A DNA stretch of 64,000 nucleotides from Aptenodytes patagonicus (GCF_965638725.1 NC_134949.1:52108151-52172150), one strand, 5' to 3'. Positions 1-13,700 are shown, numbered from the stretch's first letter. Notes: generated from the letters alone by a model not told the origin. Numbers and translations: made by a program.

Positions 1-1269
1 TAGAAATGGGTTTAATATGATACAGAAATGTGTGTTTCTGTTGTTGCTGTTTGGGAGTCTTGGCATCCCAGCAATGAATTTTAAGTAATTTATGCAGCTG
101 TGTGGGCATGTGTGTCTCAACTTCAAAACAAACAGTAGCTAGTGTACGCACTTGTGCATTGCGAAGTAAAAACTGGCACTTGAAAGGATCTGTGATGAAC
201 AGAGTAGAATTAATGGTTTCCAGCTCACTTACCCTATTTTAGTAACAAGCCTGGTTACAACAAATTCTGCTAGAAACAAGATGGACAACTCTGCTTTGGC
301 TCTCAGCCTCTTATCCACCAATTCCAGACTCTTCTCTCTAGAAAGATAGTCCGTTAGTAGTTCAGTGGCACTTGATACTGTTCCTACAGCTTAAGGCTTT
401 TTTATCTTCACTGATGGTTACTTTGAGAACACTTAGTATTACAGATCAGTGATTTGTTTTCCTCCCTTTGTCTTTTCTTTTACCTGAACATAATAGGAAG
501 ATCCATCCAGACTAGCAGAGCTACTTTGGACTATGGCCTATTCTTTTTAACTCTTTAACTTACTGGCTGTTTGCTAATTCACATGTGGAAGCTGATAATC
601 ATGCATAACAAATTGTAGAGGAAATGCCTCAGAAGAATACTTGCAGAATGTCATGATTATTTGTTGCCATTAAATTTAATTGGGTTTGTCTGGATACATG
701 CTTCCTGTGCTGCTGAGCATCCTGCATTTACACCCGTCAGTGTAGAAGGCAAGCCCTATTTCCACCTTCTCCTTGCACCTTGCATTTAAAAAAATAATAA
801 TAATAAATTCCTCCACTGCTTTCATGCTCTTTAGGCTGCCTTTTCCTATTGCTGTAAGTGTAGTTATAAAGTCCTGGCCATGCTGTCTGATAACTGGACC
901 GTACTGTCTTGTCACTTGACAAAATCAAAAGTTTATCAAAGACTTCCGAGCCAGATATTGAAGTCTGTCTTCCTCAAATACCCAGAAGATGGGGATCATC
1001 TTGTTTCTCAAGTACGTGCAGCACCAGAAATGGTAATAGTTTTTGTAGAGATTACGTTTGTTAGAGGTGCTAGAGAGTTCAGAACCTACTTTGCAGGGTT
1101 TTTCCTTCATGCAGACCTTGAGACACACATCATTAGAGAATGTACAGCTTGACCTCGTGTGATCTGTACTTTCGATGAAAGTATGGCCTAAGATTTTCCG
1201 AACCGGCAGACTAGTTTTAGACTCAAACCAACATGCTTCTCCTTAGATGTGGGGGTTTTTTGGTGCGTT

Positions 1270-1295
1270 CCCCCCCCTCCCCCCCCCCACACACA
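1270..1295 (+). repeat. C-rich tract C8-T-C10 followed by CA repeat
   Basis: An almost pure pyrimidine run giving a long G tract on the minus strand, next to a short CA repeat. It lies in non-coding sequence left of USP44. Confidence 0.95.
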
Positions 1296-1684
1296 CTTTT
1301 TGATCACCTGCTCGAGTAAGTCTTCAACCTAATTAAGTCTTCTGTTAATTTCATGGAGCCTTGTACTAGTTTTCTGACTGTAAAATAGCAAAGTTACTTC
1401 GTCTTGTTAACTGCATTAGCAGCACCCTAATGCAGTGCTTGTGCTCGCTGGGAGCAGCAGGCACCGTCAGTTTGCGGGAGTCTTTCCCAGGTTGTTGAAA
1501 TGTTTTAAAGCCTGCCCCCTCTACCTGTATGAAAGCAGCAGGATGAGGCAGAAACTTTTGACTGCAGCTTGCGAAAGCAAAGTGAACCTACTTTGTCCCA
1601 AACCAAAAAGCTCGGATGTGTTAAGAGTTCAGGTGAAAGCCTCCAGCAGTTGCCAAGAGAGCAACTGCCTGCAGCAAACAGCGT

Positions 1685-1830
1685 GCGCTGGAGCTGCCCC
1701 GGCGCGTCCCCTGGGGCAGCGTGCCCCTCGGCTGGAGCTGGGCGCGGGACCGCGCAGCGCGGGAGGCCCGTGTCGAACGCCTTTTACAGCGTGGGACGGG
1801 GGAAATGGGGCTGGTGGGTGCAAGCGCAGC
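1685..1830. other. Small CpG-rich patch
   Basis: About 145 bp of GC-rich sequence with many CpG dinucleotides (for example GGCGCGGGACCGCGCAGCGC) inside AT-rich DNA. It is too short for a standard CpG island. Both strands have open frames here, without recognisable protein similarity. Confidence 0.6.
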
Positions 1831-3447
1831 CAGCCATGAAGTGGAGGTCTTGCATGGAGGGATGGGTTTGGTCGTCTTTGTTTCTCAAAGCTTCTGCAGC
1901 ATGGGTACTTTATAGAAAACAAAAAAACTTCTTAAAACTAGAGGGGCTTTCCTTCTAAAGGATAGATTTTACTGCTTTTACTTGAATCAGAGGTAGTAGT
2001 ATTCAAAGTCACAGGTCTCCTGTTTAAAAATGTTGGCTTGTATGTCTATGGTAGATTTCCTTGGAGTTTCGCACTTCACATTTTGGTTTAAGAATACCAC
2101 CTTACTAGAAAGATCAGGGTTTTCCCTTTTTAGTAGCAGATTTTATTAAAAATTGAAGTAAACTTGGTGCTAAGTAACAACTGTAAGGGATGTCCCTAGG
2201 GATGTACTCTTCTATTTCAGACTCTAGCCTGTGAAATAACGAAGCAGTTCTAGCACTAGCTTCGTGGAAGCTGCTGTGTAGCAACCTGGCTTGCAAGGGA
2301 GCAGGCATTTTAAGTGTGAGTGTAACTAACTTTTCAAAGAGGAGGCCAAAATAGGGTATCTAGGGAGGGAGATAAAAGTTGCTGTCATAGTGAGAAAACT
2401 GCTGTTGCGTCATTCAACTTCATTGTGTCATGTTACCTTCAGTAAATCAAAATAGTATTACATAAAAGTACAAAAACAGAGTCAGGTGGGATCACGGAAA
2501 GTTAATGATGTGATGTGTAAACATGACTGGAATTTGTTCATTTGATTTTTACAGGTGGTGTTTGGAGGTAGAGGAACTTTGCCAAATCCTACTTATTTCA
2601 AATATTTTTCTTACAGGAAAGAAGAGGAGAGTAAGGCTTTTTATAGTTAATTTGCCAGGATTTTGCACTTCCAACTTGTTGGTACTCAGCATTCTGTGGA
2701 ACATCAATCGGCTGTCCATAAACAAAGGCGGGCAGTATATTTTCTGAAGTCCATTCACAAAATGTTTCTGCCAAATGGTTTTATGAAGGTGTGTTTAGAG
2801 ATAAAGACCATGTAACCCGAGAACAGCATAGCATGCTTTGAAACAAGATACTGTTTTTATATGAGTTTTTTCAATAGTATGGTTTTTACTACATGGATTC
2901 GGGAGGCAGTTCTGTTTTTACAAATTGAAATGTTTGAGTACTTTTAAAGTAAATGAGAAAATAATTATAGACAACTGTGCTGTGACTCTTTCGGGATTTT
3001 TGATTTGTGTTTTTGTCATGGCAGCCACCCAACTCTTGTAACTAAGGTTAAAAGTCAGATTTTCAGCTTTGCTTTTATATTGATGCTGACTTCTCTCGTT
3101 TTGCAAAGCTACAGTGCTTTAAAAAGAAAAAAAAAGCTGTGTAGACTAGACAGCAGTTAAGATGAAGAGTAAGCCTTTTGCCTAGTTGTTTTTGAGCTTT
3201 AGCTGTCTGCTTCCCCAGTTTTGGAAGTTAACATTTTTTCTCAGTAACTCCAAATCTCAGAATCCCTTAAATTGGAGAGATCTGTATAGAAGCCTTATTT
3301 ACCACTAGATAAAATTGGAGACACGTAATCCCACTGCATGCTGTCTGGGTGCGTATATCCATTACCACCTGGGACTGGCAAGTGCTAGTATTTTTCAGTT
3401 TAAAAATGGGCTAATTTGACCTACGTGATGTGTCAGAGTGCGCTCTC

Positions 3448-4300
3448 GGGAAGTCTGCAGACGATACAAAGCGCAGGGAGGAGTGGCTGATACACCAGAG
3501 GGTCTTGCTGCCACCCAGAGGGAGCGGGACAGGCTGGGGAAATGGGCCAACAGGAACCTCATGCAGTTCAACAAAGGGAAATGCCATGTCCTGCGCCTGG
3601 GCAGGAATAAGCCTAGGCACCAGTACAGGCTGGGAAGCAGCTCCCCAGGCAAGGACCTGGGGGACAAGCTGACCACGAGCCAGCGACGTGCCCTTATGGC
3701 AAAGCAGGCCAACAGCCTGCGGGGCTGCATTAGGCAGAGCATCGCCAGCAGGTCGAGGGAGGTGATCCTTCCCCCCTAACTCAGCCCTGGTGAGACACAG
3801 CTGGAGGGCTGGCTCCAGTGCTGCATTTCCCAGTACAAGATATGGACTTACTGGAGTCAGTCCTGCAAAGGGCCAGGAAGGTGATGAAAGGGCCTGGAGC
3901 ATGAGACATATGAGGAGAGGCTGAGAGGGCTGGGAGCGTTCAGCCTGGAGAAGGGAAGCTCAGGGTGGATTTTACCCTTGTGTGTAAACACCTGATGGGA
4001 GGAGGAAAGAAGACCGAGACAGGCTCTTCTCAGTGGTGCCCAGTGACAGGACAAGAGGAAACGGGCACAAACTGAAACACAGGAGGTTCCATTTAGACAG
4101 AAGAAGAAACTGTTTTTACCGTGAGGATGGTCTAGCGCTGGCACAAGCTGCCCAGAGAGGTTGTGGTGTCTCCATCCTTGGTGCTACTGAAAACCTGCTG
4201 CACACAGCCCTGAGCAACCTGTTCTAGTTGACCCTGTTTTGAGCAGAGTTGGACTCTACAATCTCCAGAGGCTCCTTCCACTATCAGCAATTTGTGCACT
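3448..4300 (+). mobile_element. CR1 non-LTR retrotransposon, 5'-truncated (copy A)
   Basis: Starts inside the reverse-transcriptase region, at a degenerate form of the F-A-D-D-T-K motif (the Phe codon is changed). It continues through the CR1 C-terminal region ([24 protein letters not shown]) and the 3' UTR (TTGCCCAGAGAGG-like segment). The end is diverged near 4300, with no clear tail repeat. Frameshifts and stops make it non-functional. Bases 3481-4254 appear identical to the intronic copy at 15706-16479. Confidence 0.88.
3481..4254 (+). repeat. 774-bp block identical to 15706-16479 (direct repeat, copy 1)
   Basis: Line-by-line reading shows no mismatch with 15706-16479 at a constant offset of 12225 bp. 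Immediately upstream (about 30 bp) and downstream (about 50 bp) the two loci are still homologous CR1 but differ at roughly a quarter of positions. The boundaries are sharp. Confidence 0.9.
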
Positions 4301-6319
4301 CTCCTTGAATGTACTTGGTAGGTGACTCGTTAAGGCACAGTACCACTCCCTTGTGTATCTGGGGAAAAAATCCAGGCTCTCCCCTGAAGGGCTGACAAAG
4401 GGAGTCAGCAAGTCATCTCACAAATGCATGTTAAAACTGTAATTACTGGTAACATTTCTATCTTGAGTGATAGTTCGTATCCATGTTCACACTGTGGTTG
4501 GCTGCCAAATTACTACTCATGGAGCGTTACCGTGTGTGTGAGGTGGTCCTGAACCCTTCATTAAAAATAATTACTACACAATTGCTTTACCAAGTTCCTA
4601 CAAGCACGGATTGCTCGTGCAATGAGAGGAAGTTCAGCAAGGGCAGCGTATAGACCTCTAGGTAACCAGGTAGCGGGTATCTGGGCTGGAGACAGCTCAG
4701 CAAGGTAGCAATGGAGCAGAACCTGCAACTTGTTTTTCTGAATGTAGATTAAAATGAAGGTGGAGAGGAGACAAGGGTTATGGCTTCTTGAGATGCTTTC
4801 ACATGATTAGTCTTTCTTGCAAGGAACTTGGCTACCAGACCAGCTCCCTGCTGATAAAGGAGGGAGCTCTGGAACCATCAGGTGGGTTTGCCTGGGTCTA
4901 TTCTGATATAACAGACCGCTCCACCTAACTACAACCCTGTTGCTGATACAGGTGCTGGACCCTTAGCTTTACAGCTCTGCAGAACTCCTGCGAGTGAGTT
5001 ACAGGACCCTGACCCCAGGAACAGCTGCCGCTAAAATGGGTGGGTGGCCTTTGGTCAAATAGCTGTATGGTTTCCTAAGGCCTACAGCATGCTGTAGGCT
5101 TCTGCACTGGCTATGGCATTTCTGCTGATTTTGTCACAGGTCCTGAACCTCGCCACTTCCTTGGCTCCAGTTAGAGCTCTATTTTAAATACTAGAGTGAA
5201 GCAAGGCAGAATATAAGCACATAGACTCATGCTGTGCTTAAGCCTTACTCTAGATAAAGGGTGCAGAGCTAGATACTTATGAACCAGCAAGTACTAAGAA
5301 CCAAAGCAGAAGCTGTTGAGAAGCGCACCTGAATTAGCTCATCCTTATGCTGGACTGCAGTCATCATCTCTATCCTTCCCGCTGCTTGGATTAGACTGTA
5401 ACTCTATGTTTGAGTGTGTCCATTCTCCTTCCCTCCTCTTGTTCTACCCAAGAGAGCACCAATGGGAAGAAAGCAGAATTTGCTTTTGCTAAGCTAATTA
5501 TGTCTTTTGGAGAAAGCCTTGAGACTTAGTAATGCTTGCTGCAGTGAGAGCAAATGCAGTGGAACAGCGATAAGCACAGCCTAGGTAATCCTTCTAGAAA
5601 AGATAGCAGGGTAAGATTCTTTCTAAGGGACTTGAGTATCTGCTTAATACTGATGACTGAGGCTGAAAATGTCCCGCGTCCTGTCCCATCTGTTGTGTCC
5701 CCCCACTCCCCGTACACCACCCTACCCCCCCCACCCCCATCGCTCTCTACAAGTCCCAAGATTCCTCCATTAATGCTTGAGTCTCTGAAGATCCTTACAT
5801 ATCTGGTTGAGACACTCTTGGGGGAAGAAGTATCAGAAGTCTGAAAGGAAATCAGCACAACTCTTTCCCCTTCCTTTCTACTCCCCTGAACTTACCTGTA
5901 AGTAGAATTAACTGTTTAAACTACATTCATTTCCTCACCAGAAAGGACAGCAGAGAAGGAAAGTATTTGAAACACTGCACAGCCATAACAAGTAGATTTG
6001 TCAGATAGTCTCACTTGAGCAGGTGGCCCTTGGCTTAAAAAAGACCAAACTGCTTTTGCACACTTAACTAGGATGAGCACAATGTGAAGAAAGTTTGAGA
6101 TCTGAGGCCACTATGGGCTCGCTGTAATATGGCATCTTTCAGAAACATAGATAGAAGTGGTAGGAAAAGTCATGAATAAAACCAGCTGTTAAATCAGTGG
6201 CAGATGGCCAAAGCGGTCTTATAGTTAATGCCTTAACCTATGTTAGAAAAAGTTTAAAAATAATTTAAAAAAAAAGATTGTAATGATAATGTAGGAACTA
6301 ATTCCAGTACACGCATGGT
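4301..6319. other. Non-coding sequence between CR1 copy A and the USP44 3' end
   Basis: Apart from the G-quadruplex-type tract at 5699-5738 and an isolated plus-strand AATAAA at 6175, I see nothing gene-like. Confidence 0.55.
5699..5738 (-). repeat. G-quadruplex-type G-rich tract (minus strand)
   Basis: On the minus strand there are five G runs of 5, 8, 3, 4 and 6 within 40 bp, separated by short loops. The tract sits about 600 bp downstream of the predicted USP44 polyadenylation signal, on the USP44 sense strand. Confidence 0.75.
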
Positions 6320-7546
6320 TTTCTGTCCACATCAAGGCGTTTTATTGAGGTATAAACTTTGCAGAAGATGAGGTAACAATTTGCATAGGACTTATGCAAG
6401 GTAACTTCACAATTAAAATTTACTTGGCATTAACTACTGTATGTGGAGAAAGACTGATAATTCCTGCTTGTTAGATTCTCCTCAATGCACAGTTCTGTTA
6501 ATGCTAGTGGTAGGACCGTGGAGAAGGTACAGCAGTTGTAGCTAATGAAACCAGTCAGATTGAAAATGCTTTCATACAAGTTTTACAGCTTCTTTTCAGT
6601 GGTTTGTGTTAGAGATTACTGAAACAGCCAACGCTTGCTACAATTTAAGCTTGTCCAACGCAAGAAAGAGGGTGCTAACATTCCTGTAGCAATGACAGTG
6701 GGGTGGGTGAGTGTGGTTTTGTTGTGTTTTTTTTAAGAAAGCTTTTCAAGTTAGTGGAATAAAAAGCCCCTGGTTGTCAAAGTTAGTACTCTGAATTTGG
6801 CACTTGAGTTGTAAGGCTTGTTAAGGCTAAAACATGGAACTGTTGGTAAAGATACATTGTTGTGCTATTAAATGCTCCTCTTACATACTTACGTGAAAAT
6901 AAGTACAAGCTCCATTTCCTTGATTTCAGATTTTAAGAAATTCTATCAATGTATCTTTAGTGTAGCTCCCCTGAAGGCTCCTTTGAAGCTTGTAAAATAA
7001 CTTCACTTTAAGTCATAAAGAATATACAGAAAGATTCCTACAAAAAGTTCAGTTACTATCTGACATGTAAAACGTTCCTTGCTGGTGAATGTTAATATTC
7101 TAAGACCTAGTAGCAATTCCTGCAGACAGTAAGAATCATGATATCATTAGAACTATACTATAAAATGTACACAAAGCATATATAGAAAATTAACCAGAGA
7201 AACATCAGTTGCCCATTGAAAGTCATTTTTCTAAACCAATTCAAAAAGATTATCAAAATACAAAACCAGCTTAAAAAAACAGCCTGAGGTAAGAGTTAAA
7301 TGCAAATAGCAATCTTTTTCTTAAAAAAATAGCTGTATTGAAATTCTATGTACTTAGAAAGTTACTTACTGTCAATAAAAACTTTTACTAACAATCGTAA
7401 AGAGTACTTTAACTAATACAAAAGTATATAAACATTGTACACAGATTCAAAGTAAAAAAGTACAATACTGTACTTCCATTTCATTTAAAAATACATAGTT
7501 ATGACAATTCAAACTTTTACCATACGCACAGTTAACTGGCTTTGGA
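6320..7546 (-). other. USP44: Probable USP44 3' UTR
   Basis: AT-rich sequence immediately after the USP44 stop, running to the first good minus-strand AATAAA (6346-6341). A GT-rich stretch follows beyond the predicted cleavage zone, at about 6302-6315. The length of about 1.2 kb is ordinary for this gene class. The end point is inferred from the signal only. Confidence 0.55.
6341..6346 (-). terminator. Polyadenylation signal AATAAA for USP44
   Basis: Minus-strand context is CCTCAATAAAACGCC. It is the only canonical AATAAA I saw on the minus strand between the USP44 stop and 6300. Two plus-strand AATAAA hexamers lie nearby (6175-6180 and 6758-6763) and could serve a convergent transcript. Confidence 0.5.
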
Positions 7547-7746
7547 TTAGCTGCTACTGTTGTCCATGGAACAGTCAGCTAATTCTGTGTGCTGCTGACT
7601 TTCAGCTGTGCTAGGACATGGTATTTTACCATGTCCGTTTGCCTGAGTAAGTCGTTGGCTGTAAAACAAAATATAAGCTTGAGCCTTGCAGACTTCTTCC
7701 ATAGTGCACATGTTGAGTTTCGAATCATTGCAGTGTACCCAAAATC
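7547..7746 (-). CDS. USP44: USP44 coding exon 5 (residues 650-715, stop)
   Basis: The acceptor is TTCACTGCAG|GATTTTGG. It translates as [20 protein letters not shown] then [13 protein letters not shown], which is the C-terminal strand of the USP fold with the Asn656-Asp657 acid-box position. A hydrophilic tail follows, ending ...CSMDNSSS before the stop at 7549-7547. The tail after YILFYSQRL is the least conserved part and differs in length from human. Confidence 0.95.
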
Positions 7747-10700
7747 CTGCAGTGAAGAAATACACCAAAAAAAGTCATCAGGACACTGATCTGAGGTAAT
7801 TGCATTGTATTTAATAATTAATTAATGAGTCCCATTTAACAAGTTGTGTAGAAATAGTACGCTGTTTCAGTTGATCTAGTGTATTTGCCTCTACATTTTA
7901 AAAGCCCAGCTTAGCTTCCTCAGATTTATGAGACACTATAGCTAGAACACGTTTAACAAGCCAATACAAAAATTGAACTGTTTTGGTCTCCAGAACTGCA
8001 ATTCTCATTCCAGGCAGTTCAGCTACAAATGACTCCCTTTTGCGTTTGAGAAAAGACAGTAAGCTTATCAGTTTAGAATTATGAATGTCCCTTTCTCCCA
8101 CGCTCCTTATTTCACAGCTGGTTCCTACCTCCTTCTGAATTGTAGCAGTAGGCAGTGTAGTGCCCTGAGCCAAATCCTTTCCCGTGATGCATTACCACAG
8201 CAGACAAGTCGTAGATAAAGCAGTCAGGTAGGAGGGACTTGAGGGATTCTCTGCAGCAATAAGGCTCCATGTTCAGCATTTGATCAAAATTAACGTGTAC
8301 GCCAATCTTCTCACGATGATTGCGTCCTGACCACCTGGGAAGTTAAGTCAAATGAAAACTTACATTTTTTCAAAGAAAGAACACAGCATTCTGAGTTATG
8401 TTTTAACATAACAAGTGTTATCTTCACTATTGTCTTTGTGCACAAAATAAATCCTAATTTGCACACTTTTTTTCTAGGCTTCCTCTTTCACTTCTCCTTT
8501 ATTTCAAGGCCTTTTAAAATGCATCTATGCTACCTACTATTCTCATCTTCTGAAATACCCATCTTAAGATCTGTGTAATGGTGAGTGGGAAGTAGTTCCC
8601 ACGTATTATCTCTCATTGGTATTTCTAATTTCTTCTATCTCATTTTCAGTTTCCTTTGTATTCGGGACAGACTCGGTACTAATGCATGTACTAAGAGTTC
8701 ACAGAGATGCAGTCTCCACTTCCTTACTCTCAGGCTAATGCATTAATGTATTTGGTTATATGAAGGTTATGTAAGACTTCCACTGAGTACAATCTCTGTT
8801 TGTACATTAGTTGAATATGAGCATACTCTACCTGAGGATAACACAAGATTAATTTTTACCAACAGAGTTCACAGTAAGGTTAGTAGGTTTTGACTGAAAA
8901 GGATGAAACAATTTTGGTATTAAAGTAGCAAGCAGTTGGAATCCAAAAGGTCAATTCCCTATTTACAGCGTATCTTACTGATGTTTAAATTAAACAAGAA
9001 AAAGAAGTTTCTAATAACTATTTCTCATCATACTAGTAAAGGGAAATGAAACTGATGCTGAAGAACATTGATCCCAAACAATGGAAGAGCAGGACTGCAT
9101 TGTTGTGGTATTGTCTGTTGTGGTACTACTTACCTAAACCGTTTAAGGTGTAATCTGAGAACCTGAGGTAGTCGACACACCATAAGCTGCTTCTGAGCTT
9201 CTGTGAGTATAACTGGTTTAGAAGAAAACTTCCTTCGTTTTGCTGAGGCCAAACACACAGTTACACAATACATATCTTGATAACAGCCTTGTATTTCAGT
9301 CTAAGATTTATCCACCAAATTTGTGTGGACCTAAATAGCTACTGGATGTGGCTCCTTAAAAAGGATACACTCCGAGAGCCATTTTGCAAGGATTATTTTA
9401 TGATACAAGTATAAATACTTGTGGTCACTTAGGTTAGTCACCTTAATTTAGAAAGCTGATGGGTTCTCCAGCTGGGAGTATCAGAATCCCCATTAGTGTG
9501 TGATCAGACTTTATCTAACAGAAGCATCACACTTTAAAACATCCTTTCAACAATTCTATCTTCTAGATGGTGAGCAATAGCTGTCAAGTGACCACACCAG
9601 GACTGTGTTTGCAACATACTTTTAAGACTTTTAGCATTTTCCTTCAATGCTTTCACAGTCAGTTTACTTTCTATTTTACAGGGAGAACGTATGCATGAGT
9701 ACATACAGCCTTTACTCACTGTTGCACTGATCACATGCATATATCTTTCCTTCCAAAGCTTCAGTTTCTGTAAACTTGGCCAGCATTTCTGTCAGCAGAC
9801 ATGGATACTGAGATGACATCTCCTTGCCGTTGCAGTGATACCTCTCAGGAAACTCCAGGGACAGGTCCCAGAAAGGTTCTATGGTATTTGATTTATTATC
9901 ACAGGCAAGACATGTAACCTGTAAAACAGTATTTCACCAGTTGCTAACACTCAAAAACTTACTTTGCTAAAAGTGTACCATAACATAGCTCTAAAAAAAA
10001 AACCAACCTAGAGATAACTGATGCAACCAAAGACAAGACAGTCATTTAACAAAAGAAATGATACACCTAATTTCTTTTCTCTGAAGCAGCATGTCCAATA
10101 CTACTATCACAAATAGGTAAGTGTTCGTATGTTTTTACTGAGAATCAAAAGCAGTGTCAAAATGGTCTGTCTGGGACTGTCCGAGAGGAAGCAGCTGGTG
10201 GAGTCTTGGGAGTCTTTTCTCCAAAAAGAAACACTCCAAAAGAAAAATTTACATGAAAGAGAGAAACTATAGGTTAGGTTAATTTAAAAAAAAACAAAAA
10301 CAAAAACAACAACAGCTGGGGATTTTAAAGTCATATCCTTCTTACTTTGTAAGTCTTCCAGGGAAGCCTGGATTAGGAAGCACACTTCTTCAAAGAAAAA
10401 TTAACAGGTAAAAATAATTTATTTCTTCTTTCAGTAAGTGGATCCATCGTCACACTAGGGAAAGGACAAGCAGTTAAGACAACATAAATAAAATGTCAAG
10501 AAGTGAAATGAGTCAACCTGGAAAATGCAGATAATACAGCAGGGGACAATTAATTTATGATAACATGCACTGTTTAAGAAAGTAAGTTAAAAGCAGTAGC
10601 TGTTCTATGCTGGAATGGCAACACATTAGGTGTTGATCTGTAATGCAGTCTTCTAAAAGCCAGCTCAGGCTGTTTATAGAAGAGTGTCACATTATTTGAG

Positions 10701-13700
10701 TCTTCCTCCAAAGGACCTCCACCCTTCTATGATCCATGTAGATGAGTAACTTCTATTAGCAGCTGAACCTATGCAGTAGTGAAACTCCATTTAGACTGTA
10801 ACAAGCATAGTTCATAAACTCAAGTGTCAAGTGTGTGTGTGTGTGTGACACTAAAGATATGCTCACCTTGGTATGCTGAATGCAACAAAGTACAACACAA
10901 TCCTGAAGAGTAATTATCTGAATTTTCTACTATTAATGTATTTATTGGCTTATAAGTTGCAGTTGACTGCCAACTCAAGCAGCTCTAACCTCACTGCTCT
11001 AGAAAAGACACCTTCTGAAAGTAAGTTGAATTTTAATTGGGCTCAGAAAGATAGCTTTGACAGAACTTCCATAAGCATCCAACATGTTCCCACCCCCTTC
11101 CCCAACAATTAAACTTTCCCACCAAAAAGATTAAAGGAACTAAAAATTTTCATATAGGACCGACTGTCAAGATACTGTTATTTATCAGCTCAGAATAACA
11201 GCTAGGTGTGACGAGACACCACCATTCATGTTTTACAGTAAATGGAATATCAAATATCTCCTGAAGTTGCACCACAAGGGTAAATAATTGCCAAATCTCT
11301 ATAAGCATGCTTCCTATTTAGGAAAATACCACAAGTTGTTTGGAACAACTAATACAAAGACGTAGTAATAAAGGAATGAAAATTCACGAGGGATCCAAAT
11401 ATTGTTATTTCACAGGCACGCCTTTGTGTTGCTGTTCTACATAAATTCAGTGTAGTTCTCTTCAGTTAGGTTAGTAAGCCTACACAAGTGTAAAAATACA
11501 CTCAGTTTTGTTCAAGAGCTCCTTTATTTTCCTCTGAAGGTTTGCTGTTATGTAATTCACCCTGCTTTGTCTGTTATTTCGTGATCATTTATATAAGGAC
11601 AGATCTGTCACCTTAGGGTACCTTCCTCCTAGGTGTTCTTGTAATTATTTAAGGCATTCATTAGCTACAACAGCTTATACACGATCTATGCATTAGCTAC
11701 CTAATGAGCACATGTATTTGTGTACCAGCATACATGTTTAGCAGTGGAGTTAGGAAAGCTGTTAGCTGCTTTAAGTTCTAAGAAGAAAACACCACTGCCT
11801 TGTTCCTAGAAAACAAAACTTCGAACTTACATGGCAGAAAACAGGAGAATCTTCTGTTTTAATTTACCCTGACAGGAGCTTCTTTTGTAAGTGCTAACAT
11901 CTGGCAACGTTTCAAAGCCACAAACTATTAGTAATTCAGAGCTGGAATCTAGACTTGGAGACAAAATGGTATGTTTGGCCACAGTTCAGGCTAGCTCCAG
12001 CATAAACACAGAATGACTAATAGATTTCTGCTGTACAAATAGGTGATTTTGTTGGGGCCAAAAGTTTATTTAATTCACGAGTTACTTAAGAATTTGTTGC
12101 ACATGAATGCACACTGAAGATTAACGGGCTCAGGATGAAGTACATACATGAACTCAGTACAGATCATTTTAACAAGTTCTGCAGTTTTACATTTAGTGTG
12201 TAATGTTAACAGTCTAGGTTATTTTAAGATCCTCTTTCCCAACTAGATAATAAGTACTATCCCAAAGAAAAAGAAATAATCAATCCAGCTTCCAATTTTT
12301 GCCTCTCAAAAAACCAAAAAAGATAAACTGATGCAGTAGTGCCGCTTCTCATCTCATCATGCAACTGTGAGCAAAACTGATCTGTGTTGACAAAATCCTG
12401 TACTGATACAGAGCTGCACTTATTTCCTCAAATGCAAGACTCCTCCTCACCATGAGGCTGCAGCAGAGTTAAACTCTTCAGAGTTATCTGGGATTTGTGT
12501 ACTTGCCAACAGCCAAGTAACCTGACATATTCAGCTAAGCATACACCAAAGCATACACCCAACCATATCAGCCACAGTGCGCCAACTGCTCCTGTACGCA
12601 CTCTCACTCAATGGTAAATGAGAGGTAAGTCAGGGCTGAAACAAAGGTTGGAAGTATTTTTCTTAGCCAGGCCTGAGCTTACAAACTGGATTACTCAACA
12701 AGTAGGAGGATCCCTACCCTTCTGTGGAATCCATCTGCACTGGCCTGTCCATCAGCACGGGCTTCACAACACTCCCACTGCATCTCTTTCTGTCCTAAAT
12801 GGGACTCCTTTACTCCACTACCATTCACACAGTACAACCCAGATTTTCTTTTCTCATGAAAAGCACTGAAATTGTATAAACTGCTCAAAGTTGGCTGAAC
12901 AAGATGTGAGGGTTTTATACGAAACAAAACAAAAAAACCCCAAACATGAACTCAAAGGGCTGGCAAAAACTTTCTGTATCTGTCCGATGTAACTTTTTAT
13001 GGTATGAGTATGCATGACAGCAACAGGGAAGTGAGCCTGCTCTAGCAATCTGGTTAGTGACGTGTATCTTTTTATGACTGTATTTTGCAAATTCAGAGTT
13101 TGATTTCACCTCCTCATTATATTCCATAATTGCTATTTTAACAAGCCTTAATGCTGTCATTTGTAACAAGCTACTTGAGAAGTTTACATTAGAGCAAAGA
13201 AAGTAAATTACTGGTTTTAGCTAGTCTGAAAACTCTACCTTACGTTCTGCCCTGACCACCCTCTCATGCCTTGAAACATGGGTACTATACACAATTGTTT
13301 GGTTAAAGCTCAGTATTCAACCATGGGCCAAAGGCCAGACTGAAAAGAGCTGGATCAAATTGCTTGATTCAAGCTAAGCATGGAGGCCACTCAGACAAGC
13401 ATCATTGTGCCCACAATAATTTGATGGACAGCCACTGCCCCAGATGGCATTCAGCCTAAATGCAGCCAAAGAGAGTAGTTAACATATTGCTGCAGAAGAA
13501 GCCATCATCAACTGTTTTGCCTACGTTCCCTGCACTTGCATGGAAGAAAGACAACTGTTACCATCTCTGCTGTAATTTTTTTTTGTTTTTTTTAAGAACA
13601 GTAAGATGGCCAGTCCCATTTTTGTGCTTTCACTACTACTTAAGTTTTCACTACATGAGACATATATACAAAGAGTAGTAATTGAATTTTTCCACAGCAA

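Larger units (their letters stand above)
1..3447. other. Non-coding flank left of USP44
   Basis: Besides the C-rich tract (1270-1295) and the CpG patch (1685-1830) I see no gene. The open frames are short and unlike any family I know. In human the convergent neighbour METAP2 lies on this side; its C-terminal exon is not recognisable here. Confidence 0.55.

Noticed and set aside
3411..3902. 163-codon minus-strand frame over CR1 copy A (and its twin at 15699-16127)
   Set aside because: It is antisense to CR1 coding sequence. It exists only because of the retrotransposon's composition.
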